This document shows, one piece after another, positions 7,643 through 18,381 of a DNA stretch of 64,000 bases. Made by a program: the position numbers and the translations under genes. Within the stretch, counting starts at the first letter, position 1, and every line of letters begins with the position of its first letter. The notes below the pieces were generated by a model that had not been told where the DNA came from, searched no databases, and saw only the letters and a list, made by a program, of their open reading frames with translations. Origin of the DNA: Nucisporomicrobium flavum (GTDB lineage: Bacteria; Actinomycetota; Actinomycetes; Mycobacteriales; Micromonosporaceae); NCBI RefSeq assembly GCF_016464385.1, contig NZ_JADMLH010000025.1:42737-106736 (forward strand), given 5' to 3'.

Positions 7643-8713
7643 GTGGAGAACGAGCGTGGCCTTCAGGAGATGGACCTCCACCACCATGGGGACGCCGAGG
7701 TCGGGCCGGGCCTGGTCGACCTGGCGGTGAACGTACGCCGGCAGCCGATGCCGTCCTGGCTGGCCGAGCCGATCGCCGCCGCCCTGGCGGACCTCGCGGC
7801 CTACCCGGACGCGACGCGGGCCACGGCGGCCACCGCCGCGAAGCATCGCCGGGATCCCGCCGAGGTGCTGCTGACCGCGGGAGCGGCCCAGGCCTTCGTG
7901 CTCATCGCGCGGGCCGTCGACGCGCGCCGGCCCGTGGTCGTGCATCCCCAGTTCACCGAGCCCGAGGCTGCTCTGCGCAACGCCGGCCGCGAGGTCGGGC
8001 GGGTGCTGCTGCGCGAGGAGGACGGCTTCCGGCTCGATCTCGCGCTGGTCCCGGAGGACGCCGACCTGGTGATCGTCGGCAACCCCACCAACCCGACCTC
8101 CGTGCTGCACCCGGCCGCCGACATCGTCAAGCTGGCGCGGCCCGGCCGGGTGCTTGTCGTCGACGAGGCGTTCGCCGACACCACGTGGCGGCCCGGCGAG
8201 GACGGCGAGCCCGAGTCGCTGGCGGGCCGCGGCGACGTACCCGGCCTGATCGTCCTGCGCAGCCTGACCAAGACGTGGGGCCTGGCCGGCCTGCGGATCG
8301 GCTACGCGCTCGCGGCGCCCGGCATGATCGAGCGGCTCGCCCGGGCCCAGCCGCTGTGGGCGGTGTCGACGCCGGCGCTGGCGGCGGCCGAGGCCTGCGC
8401 GTCGCCGGCGGCCGTGGCGGCCGAGCGGCAGATCGCCGCGGCGCTGGCGGCCGAGCGGGACCATCTGGTCGCCGGCTTGCGCGGCGTGCCGGAAGTCACT
8501 GTCGCGGGTCTGCCGGCCGCCGCGTTCGTCGCGCTGCGCCTGCCCGGCGCCGACCAGGTGCGCCTTGAGCTGCGCAAACGTGGGTACGCGGTACGGCGCG
8601 GCGACACATTTCCCGGGCTGGGCGCCGATTGGCTGCGAGTAGCGGTGCGCGACACTGCCACCAGCGATGCTTTCCTCGCGACGCTGACCGATGTGCTGAA
8701 GGAGCGACAGTGA
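7643..8713 (+). CDS. cobC: CobC-like threonine-phosphate decarboxylase (PLP aminotransferase fold)
   Basis: The product has 356 residues from GTG 7643; ATG 7670 (MDLHHHGDAEVG) is a second possible start with AGGAG too close. It is a fold-type I PLP enzyme: the aldimine lysine lies in SLTKTWGLAGLRIGY near residue 209, with NPTNPTS and VVDEAFADT upstream as usual. It resembles the Rv2231c/CobC group. Family members make (R)-1-amino-2-propanol phosphate for the cobalamin lower arm; histidinol-phosphate aminotransferase is the main alternative. The next two genes, CobT and a CysG-type enzyme, overlap by 4 bp each, which favours the cobalamin role. Confidence 0.82.
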   Translation: MENERGLQEMDLHHHGDAEVGPGLVDLAVNVRRQPMPSWLAEPIAAALADLAAYPDATRATAATAAKHRRDPAEVLLTAGAAQAFVLIARAVDARRPVVVHPQFTEPEAALRNAGREVGRVLLREEDGFRLDLALVPEDADLVIVGNPTNPTSVLHPAADIVKLARPGRVLVVDEAFADTTWRPGEDGEPESLAGRGDVPGLIVLRSLTKTWGLAGLRIGYALAAPGMIERLARAQPLWAVSTPALAAAEACASPAAVAAERQIAAALAAERDHLVAGLRGVPEVTVAGLPAAAFVALRLPGADQVRLELRKRGYAVRRGDTFPGLGADWLRVAVRDTATSDAFLATLTDVLKERQ

Positions 8714-9762
8714 CCCTGGAGACGACCCTCGCCGCCATCGCGCCCCCCGATGAGCCGGCCATGGCCGCCGCCCGTGACCTGCAGTCCCGGCTGACGAAGC
8801 CGGCCGGCTCGCTGGGCGCCCTCGAGGAGCTGTCCGTACGCCTCGCCGGCCTCGCCGGAGCCTGTCCGCCGCCGATGCCGGAGCCCGCGGCGATCGCGGT
8901 CTTCGCCGGCGACCACGGCGTGCACGCGCAGGGCGTCACCCCGTGGCCGCAGGAGGTCACCGCGCAGATGGTGGCGAACTTCGTCGCCGGGGGAGCGGTG
9001 ATCAACGCGTTCGCCCGGCAGACCGGCGCGTCGCTGATGGTGGTCGACGTCGGCGTGGCGATCCCGCTGCACGGCGGCGACAACCTGCTCGACGCCAACG
9101 TCCGGCGCGGGACCCGGGACCTCACGGTCACCGCGGCGATGACCGAGGACGAGGCCCGGTCCGCGCTGGAGACCGGCATCTCGGTGGCCGGGGCGCTCAT
9201 CGACGGCGGTGCGAAGTGCCTGGTCACCGGCGACATGGGGATCGCCAACACCACGCCGGCGGCAGCCCTGGTGGCGGCGTTCACGGGTGCCGCGCCGGCC
9301 GAGGTCACCGGGCGTGGCACGGGCGTCGACGACGACACGTACGCGAAGAAGATCGACGTGGTCACCCGCGCGCTGGAGCTGCACCGGCCCGACCCGTCGC
9401 GCCCGCTGGCGACGCTGGCGGCCGTCGGCGGCCTGGAGCACGCGGCGTTGGCCGGTTTCATCCTCGGCGCGGCCGCCCGGCGGGTGCCGGTGGTCGTCGA
9501 CGGGGTCATCGCCGCGTCCGCGGCGGTCGTGGCGGCGGCCTTCGCCCCGCATTCGGTGGCCGCGATGATCGCCGGGCACCGGTCCGTCGAACCCGGCGCC
9601 ACGGTCGCGCTGAACCACCTCGGCCTCACCCCGCTGCTGGATCTCGGCATGCGCCTCGGCGAGGGCACGGGCGCCACGCTCGCGCTGCCCGTCGTCGCCG
9701 GCGCGGTCCGGGTGCTGCGCGAGGTGGCCACCTTCGACTCGGCGGGGGTCTCGGAGAAGTGA
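8710..9762 (+). CDS. cobT: Nicotinate-nucleotide-dimethylbenzimidazole phosphoribosyltransferase
   Basis: The 350-residue product starts at a GTG whose last two bases belong to the upstream TGA (GTGA overlap). It transfers phosphoribose from nicotinate mononucleotide to 5,6-dimethylbenzimidazole to give alpha-ribazole phosphate for the cobalamin lower ligand. Recognisable segments are LTKPAGSLGALEEL, FAGDHGVHAQGVTPWPQEVT, TGDMGIANTTPAAA and, near the end, LDLGMRLGEGTGA, whose Glu is the catalytic base known from the Salmonella enzyme. All are intact and the length is normal. It is the second gene of the coupled cobC-cobT-cysG-like operon. Confidence 0.95.
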   Translation: MTLETTLAAIAPPDEPAMAAARDLQSRLTKPAGSLGALEELSVRLAGLAGACPPPMPEPAAIAVFAGDHGVHAQGVTPWPQEVTAQMVANFVAGGAVINAFARQTGASLMVVDVGVAIPLHGGDNLLDANVRRGTRDLTVTAAMTEDEARSALETGISVAGALIDGGAKCLVTGDMGIANTTPAAALVAAFTGAAPAEVTGRGTGVDDDTYAKKIDVVTRALELHRPDPSRPLATLAAVGGLEHAALAGFILGAAARRVPVVVDGVIAASAAVVAAAFAPHSVAAMIAGHRSVEPGATVALNHLGLTPLLDLGMRLGEGTGATLALPVVAGAVRVLREVATFDSAGVSEK

Positions 9763-10952
9763 ACCTCTACCCCTTGGCGCTGCGGCTGGAGGGCCGGCGG
9801 GTCCTCGTGGTCGGCGGCGGTGCGGTGGCGACCCGCCGGATGGCCGCCCTGCTGGCGACGGGTGCGCGGGTCGACGTGGTGTCGCCCGTGCTCACCCCGG
9901 CGCTGCGCGCGTACGTGGACGCCGGCCGCCTCACCTGGCACGAGCGCCGCTTCGAGCCCGCCGACGTGGACGGTGCCTGGCTGGTCCAGGTCGCAGTGGA
10001 CGATCCCGCGGCGGCCGCACAGGTCAGCCTCGCCGCGGAGGAGCGCCGGGTCTTCTGCGTACGCGCGGACGACCGGGACGCCGCCACGGCCTGGACCCCT
10101 GCGGTGACCCGGCAGGGGCAGATCACGGTCGCGGTGACCGACGGTGGTGACCGGCGCAACGCGATGGCGCTGCGCGACCTCATCGCCGCCGCGCTGGAGA
10201 ACAACGAGCTGACCGCGCGCGCCGCCGGCCCGGGTCAGGTCTTCCTGGTCGGCAGCGGCCCGGGGGACCCCGAGCTCATCACGGTCAAGGGCCGCCGGCT
10301 GCTGAACCGGGCGGACGTGGTGGTCACCGACCGGCTGGTGCCCGGGATGCTCCTCGACGAGCTGCGTCCCGAGGTCGAGCTGGTCGACGCCGCCAAGATT
10401 CCGTACGGGCCGTCCGCCACGCAGGAGGAGATCAACCGGATCCTCGTGGAGCGCGCGCTCGAGGGAAAGTTCGTGGTACGGCTCAAGGGCGGCGACCCGT
10501 TCGTCTTCGGCCGGGGCGGCGAGGAGGCGCTCGCGTGCGCCAAGGCGGGCGTACCCGTGACGGTCGTGCCCGGGGTGACCAGCTCGATCGCCGCTCCGGC
10601 GCTGGCCGGCATCCCGGTGACGCACCGCGGCGTGGCGCACGAGTTCACGGTGGTCTCGGGGCACGTGCCGCCGGAGAGCGACCAGTCGCTGGTGGACTGG
10701 GCGGCGCTGGCGAGGCTGCGGGGCACGCTCGTGGTGATGATGGGCCTGAAGAACCTGCCGAAGATCGCGCAGCGGCTGCTGGCCGAGGGGCGCGCCGCGG
10801 ACACGCCGGCCGCCGTGGTGCAGGAGGGGTCGACGACCTCCCAGCGGGTTCTGCACAGCACCCTCGGCGAGGTGGCCGCCGCGACGGCGGCCGCGGGGCT
10901 GCGACCGCCGGCGGTCGTGGTGATCGGCGACGTCGTTCCCGTGTTGGGATAG
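9759..10952 (+). CDS. cysG: CysG-type bifunctional enzyme: precorrin-2 dehydrogenase plus uroporphyrinogen-III methyltransferase
   Basis: This 397-residue fusion starts at a GTG overlapping the cobT stop by 4 bp. Residues 1-150 form the CysG-B-like NAD-binding part (VLVVGGGAVATRRM, AVDDPAAAAQV, RQGQITVAVTDGG). Residues from about 160 are the SAM-dependent methyltransferase with VGSGPGDPELITVKG, VVRLKGGDPFVFGRGGEEA and PGVTSSIAAPALAGIPVTHR, all family hallmarks. It converts uroporphyrinogen III to precorrin-2, and probably to sirohydrochlorin, so it can feed cobalamin or sirohaem. The overlap with cobT suggests the cobalamin branch. Whether the N-terminal domain also chelates metal cannot be told from sequence. 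Confidence 0.92.
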   Translation: MNLYPLALRLEGRRVLVVGGGAVATRRMAALLATGARVDVVSPVLTPALRAYVDAGRLTWHERRFEPADVDGAWLVQVAVDDPAAAAQVSLAAEERRVFCVRADDRDAATAWTPAVTRQGQITVAVTDGGDRRNAMALRDLIAAALENNELTARAAGPGQVFLVGSGPGDPELITVKGRRLLNRADVVVTDRLVPGMLLDELRPEVELVDAAKIPYGPSATQEEINRILVERALEGKFVVRLKGGDPFVFGRGGEEALACAKAGVPVTVVPGVTSSIAAPALAGIPVTHRGVAHEFTVVSGHVPPESDQSLVDWAALARLRGTLVVMMGLKNLPKIAQRLLAEGRAADTPAAVVQEGSTTSQRVLHSTLGEVAAATAAAGLRPPAVVVIGDVVPVLG

Positions 10953-10981
10953 TCACGCTACGGACGGGGTAACGCATTCAC

Positions 10982-11356
10982 ATGAGTGAGCGACCGCGCA
11001 TGATGCTTGCGGGGGTGGTCCTCGACGCCCCGAACGCGAACGAGCTTGCGGCGTTCTACCAGCGGCTGCTGGGCTGGAACGCCGTCGAGGACGAACCGGA
11101 CTGGGTCATGCTGGGCGCCCCGGCGGGCGGTCCGGGGCTGTCGTTCCAGACCGAGTCCGCGTACGTGCGCCCGGTGTGGCCCGCCGGCCCGGACGACCCG
11201 CAGATGAGCGTGCACCTCGACATCCGCGTCGACGATCTCGAGGCCGCCTGCGCGCACGCCGAGAAGGCGGGGGCCACCCGGGCCGACTACCAGCCGCAGG
11301 AGCACGTCCGGGTCTACCTCGACCCGGCCGGCCACCCCTTCTGCCTATTCCTCTGA
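10982..11356 (+). CDS. VOC (glyoxalase/bleomycin-resistance fold) family protein
   Basis: The 124-residue product is a single vicinal-oxygen-chelate unit of two beta-alpha-beta-beta-beta modules: MMLAGVVLDAPNANELAAFY at the start and VHLDIRVDDLEAACAHAEKAG at the second module, ending LDPAGHPFCLFL. This fold includes glyoxalases, extradiol dioxygenases and antibiotic-binding proteins, and the substrate cannot be inferred. The gene follows the cysG-like gene by 29 bp and converges on otsA with a 12-bp 3' overlap, so the two genes share their last codons on opposite strands. Confidence 0.85.
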   Translation: MSERPRMMLAGVVLDAPNANELAAFYQRLLGWNAVEDEPDWVMLGAPAGGPGLSFQTESAYVRPVWPAGPDDPQMSVHLDIRVDDLEAACAHAEKAGATRADYQPQEHVRVYLDPAGHPFCLFL

Positions 11357-12757
11357 CTTGTCGTCGCCGGTCTCCGGCACGCCCAGCTCGTTGAGGAACG
11401 ACCGGGCCCACTCGGCGACGTCGTGCGTGCGCAGGTGCCGCTGCATGACCCGCATCCGGCGCTTGAGCTCGGCGGGCTCGGCGGCCACGGCGCGCAGCAG
11501 CGCGTCCTTGACGCCGTCCGGGTCGTGCGGGTTGCACAGGAACGACTGACGCAGCTCGGTGGCCGCGCCGGCGAACTCGCTGAGCACCAGCGCCCCGCCG
11601 CGGTCCGAGCGGCAGGCGACGTACTCCTTGGCGACCAGGTTCATGCCGTCGCGCAGAGGCGTCACCATCATGACGTCGGCGGCCACGTACATCGCCGCGA
11701 GCTCCTGCTTGCTGTACGACTGGTGCAGGTAGTGCACCGCCGGCATGCCGACCTTGCCGAACTCGCCGTTGATCCGGCCGACCTCGCGCTCCACCTTCAC
11801 CCGCAGCGTCTGGTAGTGCTCGACGCGTTCCCGGCTGGGCGTGGCGACCTGCACCATCACCGCGTCGGGCACCTTGAGCTTGCCGTCGGCGAGCAGCTCG
11901 CGGAACGCCTTGAGGCGCAGCTCGATGCCCTTGGTGTAGTCCAGCCGGTCGACGCCCAGGATGATCGTCTCGGGGTCGCCCAGCTCGGCGCGGATCTCCT
12001 TGGCCCGGGCCTGGACCTTCGGGTCGGCCGCCATCCGTTCCATCTCGGCGGTGTCGATGCTGATCGGGAACGCGCCGGCCTTGACCTTGCGGCCGTCGAC
12101 CTGGATCGACTGGCCCTCGTAGCGCAGCCCGAGCAGGTGCCGGGCGAGCCGGACGAAGTTCTGCGCGGCGAGCCGCTGCTGGAAGCCGACCAGGTCGGAG
12201 CCGAGCAGGCCGCGCAGGATCTCGGCCCGGAACGGCATCTGCATGAACAGCTCGATCGGCGGGAACGGGATGTGCAGGAAGAACCCGATCCGCAGGTCGG
12301 GGCGCATCTCCCGGAGCATCGCTGGCACGAGCTGGAGCTGGTAGTCCTGCACCCAGACGGTCGCGCCCTCGTCGGCCACCTCGGCCGCGGCCTTGGCGAA
12401 GCGCTGGTTGACCACCCGGTACGCCTCGCGCCAGCGCCGCTTGTAGACGGGCGTCTCGACGGCGTCGTGGTACAGCGGCCAGATCGTCGCGTTCGACTGG
12501 CCCTCGTAATAGCGTTCGAGCTCCTCCGCGCTCAGCGGCACCGGGTGGATGTTGATCCCCTCGAGCTCGAAGGGCTCCGGCGCCTCGCCGTCACCGCCGG
12601 CCCACCCGATCCAGGTGCCGCGGTGCTGCACGAGCACCGGATGCAGGGCGGTGACGAGACCGCCGGGACTCGGGCGCCACTGCCGCTCCCCGTCGACGAT
12701 GACCTCGTCCACGGGCAGCCGGTTGGCGACTACGACGAAGGAACTTCGTTCGGCCAC
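11345..12757 (-). CDS. otsA: Trehalose-6-phosphate synthase (GT20)
   Basis: The 470-residue product starts at a GTG preceded by GGAGGTG. It joins UDP- or ADP-glucose to glucose-6-phosphate to form trehalose-6-phosphate. Recognisable GT20 segments are VVVANRLPVD at the N-terminus, PGGLVTALHPVL, GTWIGWAGG, VWVQDYQLQLVPAMLR, GFFLHIPFPPIELF, LGVDRLDYTKGIELRL and TPLRDGMNLVAKEYVAC. The VQDYQLQLVP variant is the usual actinobacterial form. No phosphatase domain is fused and no otsB is nearby. It is divergent from a small membrane-protein gene (about 130 bp between starts) and overlaps the VOC gene tail by 12 bp. Confidence 0.95.
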   Translation of the reverse strand: MAERSSFVVVANRLPVDEVIVDGERQWRPSPGGLVTALHPVLVQHRGTWIGWAGGDGEAPEPFELEGINIHPVPLSAEELERYYEGQSNATIWPLYHDAVETPVYKRRWREAYRVVNQRFAKAAAEVADEGATVWVQDYQLQLVPAMLREMRPDLRIGFFLHIPFPPIELFMQMPFRAEILRGLLGSDLVGFQQRLAAQNFVRLARHLLGLRYEGQSIQVDGRKVKAGAFPISIDTAEMERMAADPKVQARAKEIRAELGDPETIILGVDRLDYTKGIELRLKAFRELLADGKLKVPDAVMVQVATPSRERVEHYQTLRVKVEREVGRINGEFGKVGMPAVHYLHQSYSKQELAAMYVAADVMMVTPLRDGMNLVAKEYVACRSDRGGALVLSEFAGAATELRQSFLCNPHDPDGVKDALLRAVAAEPAELKRRMRVMQRHLRTHDVAEWARSFLNELGVPETGDDKSEE

Positions 12758-12886
12758 GCTGAGAGCACCTCCGGGTCGGTCTGGGTCCCCGCTGTCGAGC
12801 CTACTGTGCGTAGCCAGCCGGGGCGTGCTGAGGCATGTACCCGCCGTGCGGCACCGCTCTTGGCTGGCAGGTGCCATCCTTGGCCG

Positions 12887-13411
12887 GTGAGCCTGTCCGA
12901 TGATCTTCCCCCGCCGCGGCGACCACTGTTCTTCCCTGTGGTCATCGCCACCGTCTTCCTGACCATCATCGGGATGTCGGCGGGGTTCGCCCTCGGCACG
13001 CGCCACAAAGACGCCCAGGGCAGCGGGCAGTCCGTGGGACCCCTTCCCGACAACGGCACGCCCCCCGAGGACCAGGCGGTCGAGTGCCCGGCGCAGATGC
13101 AGGACACCGCCCGCCGGCTGGGCTTCGCGGGCACCCTCACCCAGGTCCTCCGGGTACGCTCCGCCGACTCGGAGACCGTGGTCTGGATCTGCCGGGACCC
13201 CGACGGCAGCCTTTATTACCAGGCGAACCGCGGCGACGAGACGGCGAAATGGGTCGAGGGGGAGACTGCTCTGTTCCTCAGCGGCGTGCAGCAGGACGGC
13301 GACACGTACACCGCGGTCGCCCACGACGGCAACAAGTTCAGCGTCAACGACCACCAGCTCAAAGTGGTCACCAAGAACCGTACGGAGACCCACGACGTGC
13401 AACCGGAGTGA
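12887..13411 (+). CDS. Membrane-anchored extracytoplasmic protein, unknown function
   Basis: The 174-residue product starts at GTG 12887. A short cytoplasmic Pro/Arg tail (LPPPRRPLFFP) precedes one membrane helix near residues 15-38 (VVIATVFLTIIGMSAGFALG). A low-complexity linker and an exported domain follow, with VECPAQMQDTARRLG and VVWICRDPDGSLYYQ. Two cysteines (in VECPAQ and WICRD) could form a disulfide outside the cell. I do not recognise the family. It lies between divergent otsA and ettA; the GTG has only a weak upstream GGCCGG-type site, so the start is moderately uncertain. Confidence 0.7.
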   Translation: MSLSDDLPPPRRPLFFPVVIATVFLTIIGMSAGFALGTRHKDAQGSGQSVGPLPDNGTPPEDQAVECPAQMQDTARRLGFAGTLTQVLRVRSADSETVVWICRDPDGSLYYQANRGDETAKWVEGETALFLSGVQQDGDTYTAVAHDGNKFSVNDHQLKVVTKNRTETHDVQPE

Positions 13412-13531
13412 CGCCCGGCGGGGAATCCTTGTGCGCCGGACGGGGTTGTTGTAAGTGGCCGGGGAGCGACCTGGAAAGATTGTCCTCTCATTCCGGCACC
13501 GGAAATCACGATCACGGAGGTAGGCCGCACC

Positions 13532-15208
<1,677 letters not shown>

Positions 15209-15241
15209 GTCTTCCCGCGGCGGAAAACCCAAGGGAAACCC

Positions 15242-15649
15242 GTGACTGAGAGGTTCATCTACGAAGTGGCCGTGCGCTGGTCCGACATGGACGCGTACGG
15301 CCACGTCAACAACGCGCGCTTCCTCACCCTGTACGAGGAGGCGCGCGTCGCCATGTTCTTCGTCGGCGCCCGGGCCCAGGGGCTCACGTCGTTCGAGGAC
15401 GGCATCGTGATCGCCCGGCACGAGATCGACTATCTGCGCCCGGTGGACTACGGCGACCCCGTACGCATCGAGCTGTGGGTTTCCCAGCTGCGCACCGCTG
15501 CGTTCACGGTCTCGTACGAGCTGTTCGACGGCGACGTGCTGGCCAGCCGGGCGAAATCGGTGTGCGTGCCGTACAACCTGACCGAGGGGTTCCCGCGCCG
15601 CCTGACCGAGGCCGAACGGGGTTTCCTCAAGCCGTACCTGGAGGCCTGA
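15242..15649 (+). CDS. Acyl-CoA thioesterase, 4HBT hot-dog fold
   Basis: The 135-residue product starts at GTG 15242, after GGGAAACCC. The opening FIYEVAVRWSDMDAYGHVNNARFLTLYEEARV is the classic 4-hydroxybenzoyl-CoA thioesterase segment, with the catalytic-type Asp in RWSDMDAYGHVNN. The following IARHEIDYLRPVDYGDPV fits the second strand set. It likely hydrolyses a short or aromatic acyl-CoA; the substrate is unknown. It sits 33 bp behind ettA and 3 bp ahead of the next gene, so the three are probably co-transcribed. Confidence 0.9.
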   Translation: MTERFIYEVAVRWSDMDAYGHVNNARFLTLYEEARVAMFFVGARAQGLTSFEDGIVIARHEIDYLRPVDYGDPVRIELWVSQLRTAAFTVSYELFDGDVLASRAKSVCVPYNLTEGFPRRLTEAERGFLKPYLEA

Positions 15650-15652
15650 GCC

Positions 15653-16315
15653 GTGGCGGCGCACGGCCTCACCGGGGTGCCGGATGCCGGCGCCTTCCTC
15701 GCCCGGCTGACCCGGCTCGACCGCTCGCTGCCGGTCCGGCTGCGTTCGGGAGCCGCGGGCCGCACGGCGTTGTGGGCCCGGCTGCCCTGGGGTGTGCTCG
15801 TCACCCGCGACGTGGCCGGCTCGGGCCCGGGGGATGCCACGGTGTCCGCCGCCGACCTGCTGGCCGTGCTCGCGTCCGGCGGCGACGAGCTGCCGGCCCG
15901 GCGCGACGCGGAGTGGCGCTGGGCGCTGCCGCCGGCCCGGGTGGAGACGGTGGAGTCGGTGGCGTCGACGGAGTTGAGCCGCCTGGCCTCGGCCGCCGCC
16001 GGCACGCTGCGGGAGGTGACGGCCGGCGGGCTCGCCGGCCGCGCGGTCGGGCAGCGGGCGGTTCGCGACGCGCTTCTCGATCATGTTGCCCTGCTCGTCA
16101 CGCCGGCCGGCGGTGCCTCGGTGGAGGTGCCGCAGCGCCTCGTGCAGGCGGTCTCGCGGATGGGTTTCCTCGGACCGGCCGATGTGGACAGTCCGGGTAC
16201 GCGCGTGTGCGTAGCGGGACGGTGGGTGGGTCTTTCTGCACCATATGGAGTCGCGTGGCTACAGCCGGTCCAGAATTTGACCGTTATGTCTATAGGGGAT
16301 CACCCGAAAGGGTGA
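15653..16315 (+). CDS. Conserved actinobacterial protein of unknown function
   Basis: The 220-residue product starts at a GTG 3 bp after the thioesterase stop (TGAGCCGTG), so it is almost certainly in the same operon. It is Ala/Val/Arg-rich with predicted helices and no membrane segment, no cysteine-rich motif and no recognised catalytic signature. Similar unnamed proteins are, as I recall, found next to thioesterases in other actinomycetes. The last 25 residues (LQPVQNLTVMSIGDHPKG) run into a lower-GC stretch, and the true end could differ if there is a sequencing error there, but no alternative is obvious. Confidence 0.7.
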   Translation: MAAHGLTGVPDAGAFLARLTRLDRSLPVRLRSGAAGRTALWARLPWGVLVTRDVAGSGPGDATVSAADLLAVLASGGDELPARRDAEWRWALPPARVETVESVASTELSRLASAAAGTLREVTAGGLAGRAVGQRAVRDALLDHVALLVTPAGGASVEVPQRLVQAVSRMGFLGPADVDSPGTRVCVAGRWVGLSAPYGVAWLQPVQNLTVMSIGDHPKG

Positions 16316-16444
16316 TGCTGCCTCGGCCGTCCGGCTTCGCCCTTCCTTTGAGGGGATGACCTCCGCGACCTGTACGGGTACCGTCGCCCCCGGGTCTACC
16401 GCTACGTCCGGCGGCTGACCTGCTGGGGAGTGAGGTGCACAACG

Positions 16445-17029
16445 ATGCCGTGGTGGTCATGGCGTCCCGGTTCGTCCGGAGACAACGAACCCGACAGCGG
16501 CGGCGAGGTCGCGCTGCAGAGCAGCGTCCGTGTCGGCGTGCCGACGCAGCGTGAGCCCGAGCGGTCCGCGATGTCCTCCGCCGACCTGTCCTCGATCGAC
16601 GAGCACGACCAGGTCGTCCCGGTCGACCTCGGCCGGATCGGCAAGGCCCTCGATCTGCTCGACATCCGGTTCCTCGCCGACGGTGGCGGAAGCCTCCTGG
16701 CGATGTGGGAACGGCACGCGGTGCTGTTCACGCTCGAGGGCCCCGACGACGAGATCCTGGTGATGCGGGCCCGCCCGCACGCGACCGTCCCGCCGGACTG
16801 GGCCGACCGCGCGTACCGGGTCGTCAACGAATGGAACCACACCCGGCGCTTCTGCAAGGCGTACGTCGGCGACCCGACCGAGCGGGGCCAGCTGCCGATC
16901 TACGCCGAGCTGCAGGTGCCGCTCGCCTCGGGGGCGCACGACGCGCTCCTCGTCGAGATGCTCGACTGCGGTGCCGCCGTAGCGACGTCCTTCGTCGACT
17001 GGCTCCACGACGAGGGCGCCCTGCTGTAA
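16445..17029 (+). CDS. YbjN domain-containing protein
   Basis: The 194-residue product starts at ATG 16445 with GAGG 8 bp upstream; GTG 16430 would add five residues. The core from about residue 60 (VPVDLGRIGKALDLLDIRFL, MWERHAVLFTLEGPDDEIL, VVNEWNHTRRFCKAYVGD) matches the YbjN fold, a T3SS-chaperone-like domain widespread in actinobacteria. Its role is unclear; E. coli YbjN is linked to stress and motility control. The N-terminal 55 residues are polar and probably disordered. A strong terminator follows the stop. Confidence 0.82.
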   Translation: MPWWSWRPGSSGDNEPDSGGEVALQSSVRVGVPTQREPERSAMSSADLSSIDEHDQVVPVDLGRIGKALDLLDIRFLADGGGSLLAMWERHAVLFTLEGPDDEILVMRARPHATVPPDWADRAYRVVNEWNHTRRFCKAYVGDPTERGQLPIYAELQVPLASGAHDALLVEMLDCGAAVATSFVDWLHDEGALL

Positions 17030-17045
17030 GCCCCGCGCACAGGAA

Positions 17046-17077
17046 AAGGCCGGGCCCGACGGGCCCGGCCTTCCTTG
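17046..17077. terminator. Rho-independent terminator between converging genes
   Basis: A perfect 12-bp stem, AAGGCCGGGCCC, with GAC loop and its complement is followed by TCCTTGTC. It sits between the YbjN gene (+) and the beta-propeller gene (-), and the preceding AGGAAAAGG gives a T-rich side on the minus strand too, so it may serve both directions. Confidence 0.85.
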
Positions 17078-17086
17078 TCTCCGCGG

Positions 17087-18346
17087 TCAGGCGGCCGGGA
17101 ACATGCCGATCCGCCCGTGGTGCTCCCCGCCGAGCCGGTCGGTGTCCCAGCCGACGATCAGCCCCTGCGGCACCGCCAGGAACGACCGGACACCCACCCC
17201 GCGCCTGAGGGTCGGGTCCCACGCCAGCGCCCGGCCGGTCGTCGGGTTGAGCGCGCCGATGCCGACCCGCTCCACGGCGCCGGGGCCGGGGCCGTCCGCG
17301 TCGCTGCCGTACGGGTTGTCGAGGTAGCGCTGGTGCCCGCCGACGTACACGGCGCTGCCGGTGACCGCGACCGCGTAGAGCGAGTCGCCGCCGGTGCGCT
17401 GCACCCAGGTCGGGTTGTGCTTGCCGCCGCCGGCGGTCTCGAAGCGTGCCGCCGAGTCGCAGAGCTTCGTGGGGGAGGAGGCCCGGCCGGTGGACACGAT
17501 GACGAAGTAGCGGCCGTCGGGCGAGAACTTCACCTGCCGCAGGTACGTGTCGAAGCCCTTCATGCACTCCGGCTTGTACGCGTCGGTGTACCAGCTCAGC
17601 ACGGTCGCCGCGGTGCCCGAGGTGTCGAACATGGCGACCTGCGTACGGCTGACCGTGCCGACCTTGAGCAGCGCGCCGATGATGACCAGCCGCTTGCCGT
17701 CCGGGGTGAGGTCGAAGTGCTCCACCCGGGTACGGCTCAGCCCCGGCGCCGACAGCTTGGCGTCGAAGCCGGCGTCGACCGCGCCCGAGGTGGTGTCGAG
17801 GCGGGCCAGGCCGACCCGGCTCACGCCGTTGATCGCGGAGAACGTGCCGCCGACGTAGAGCCGGCTGCCGCGGACCGCCATGGCCCGGACGTCACCCCAG
17901 TTGATCTTCGCTCCGAACCCGGCGACCCGGTCGCTGCTGCCGAGCGCGACCCGGGCGAGCCCGCGCTGGGCCACCTTGTTGACGGTGCGGAAGGCGCCGC
18001 CCAGGTAGACGGAGTTGCCGGCGCCGGGCGCGAGCGCGTAGACGGGCGCGTCCACCTCGGGGGCGAACGGACGCACGACACCGTCGCTCAGGCCGTACGC
18101 GAAGATGTTCTTGCGGTTGTAGGTCAGCTTGCCGGTGCTGTCCTGGACCTGGGTGAAGCTGCCGCCGACGACCACCGTGTCGCCGACGACGGCGGTGGCC
18201 CAGACGGTGCCCTTGACCACGTGCGGAGTGAAGTCGACCGGGTTGGCGGAGACAACCGACGGGTGGGCCAGGTCGGCCGTCGCGGGGCTTGCGCCCAGCA
18301 GGACGGCGCAGGTCATGGCGGCGGCGGCGAACAAGCGGCGTCGCAT
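17087..18346 (-). CDS. Secreted beta-propeller-like protein
   Basis: The 419-residue product has a signal peptide (MRRRLFAAAAMTCAVLLG, cleavage likely after SPATA). The mature part repeats a blade-like pattern: VVGDTVVVGGSFTQV, GNSVYLGGAFRTVN, GSRLYVGGTFSAING and GSAVYVGGHQRYLDN, each V-Y/V-GG-x-F-like, typical of delta-60/PQQ-type propellers of actinobacteria. No catalytic residues or sorting motif are visible. A role at or outside the cell surface follows from the signal peptide; anything beyond that is guesswork. It ends opposite the YbjN gene across a terminator. Confidence 0.8.
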   Translation of the reverse strand: MRRRLFAAAAMTCAVLLGASPATADLAHPSVVSANPVDFTPHVVKGTVWATAVVGDTVVVGGSFTQVQDSTGKLTYNRKNIFAYGLSDGVVRPFAPEVDAPVYALAPGAGNSVYLGGAFRTVNKVAQRGLARVALGSSDRVAGFGAKINWGDVRAMAVRGSRLYVGGTFSAINGVSRVGLARLDTTSGAVDAGFDAKLSAPGLSRTRVEHFDLTPDGKRLVIIGALLKVGTVSRTQVAMFDTSGTAATVLSWYTDAYKPECMKGFDTYLRQVKFSPDGRYFVIVSTGRASSPTKLCDSAARFETAGGGKHNPTWVQRTGGDSLYAVAVTGSAVYVGGHQRYLDNPYGSDADGPGPGAVERVGIGALNPTTGRALAWDPTLRRGVGVRSFLAVPQGLIVGWDTDRLGGEHHGRIGMFPAA

Positions 18347-18381
18347 GGGGGCAGCTCCAGGGATCGGGACGAGTCACCCGA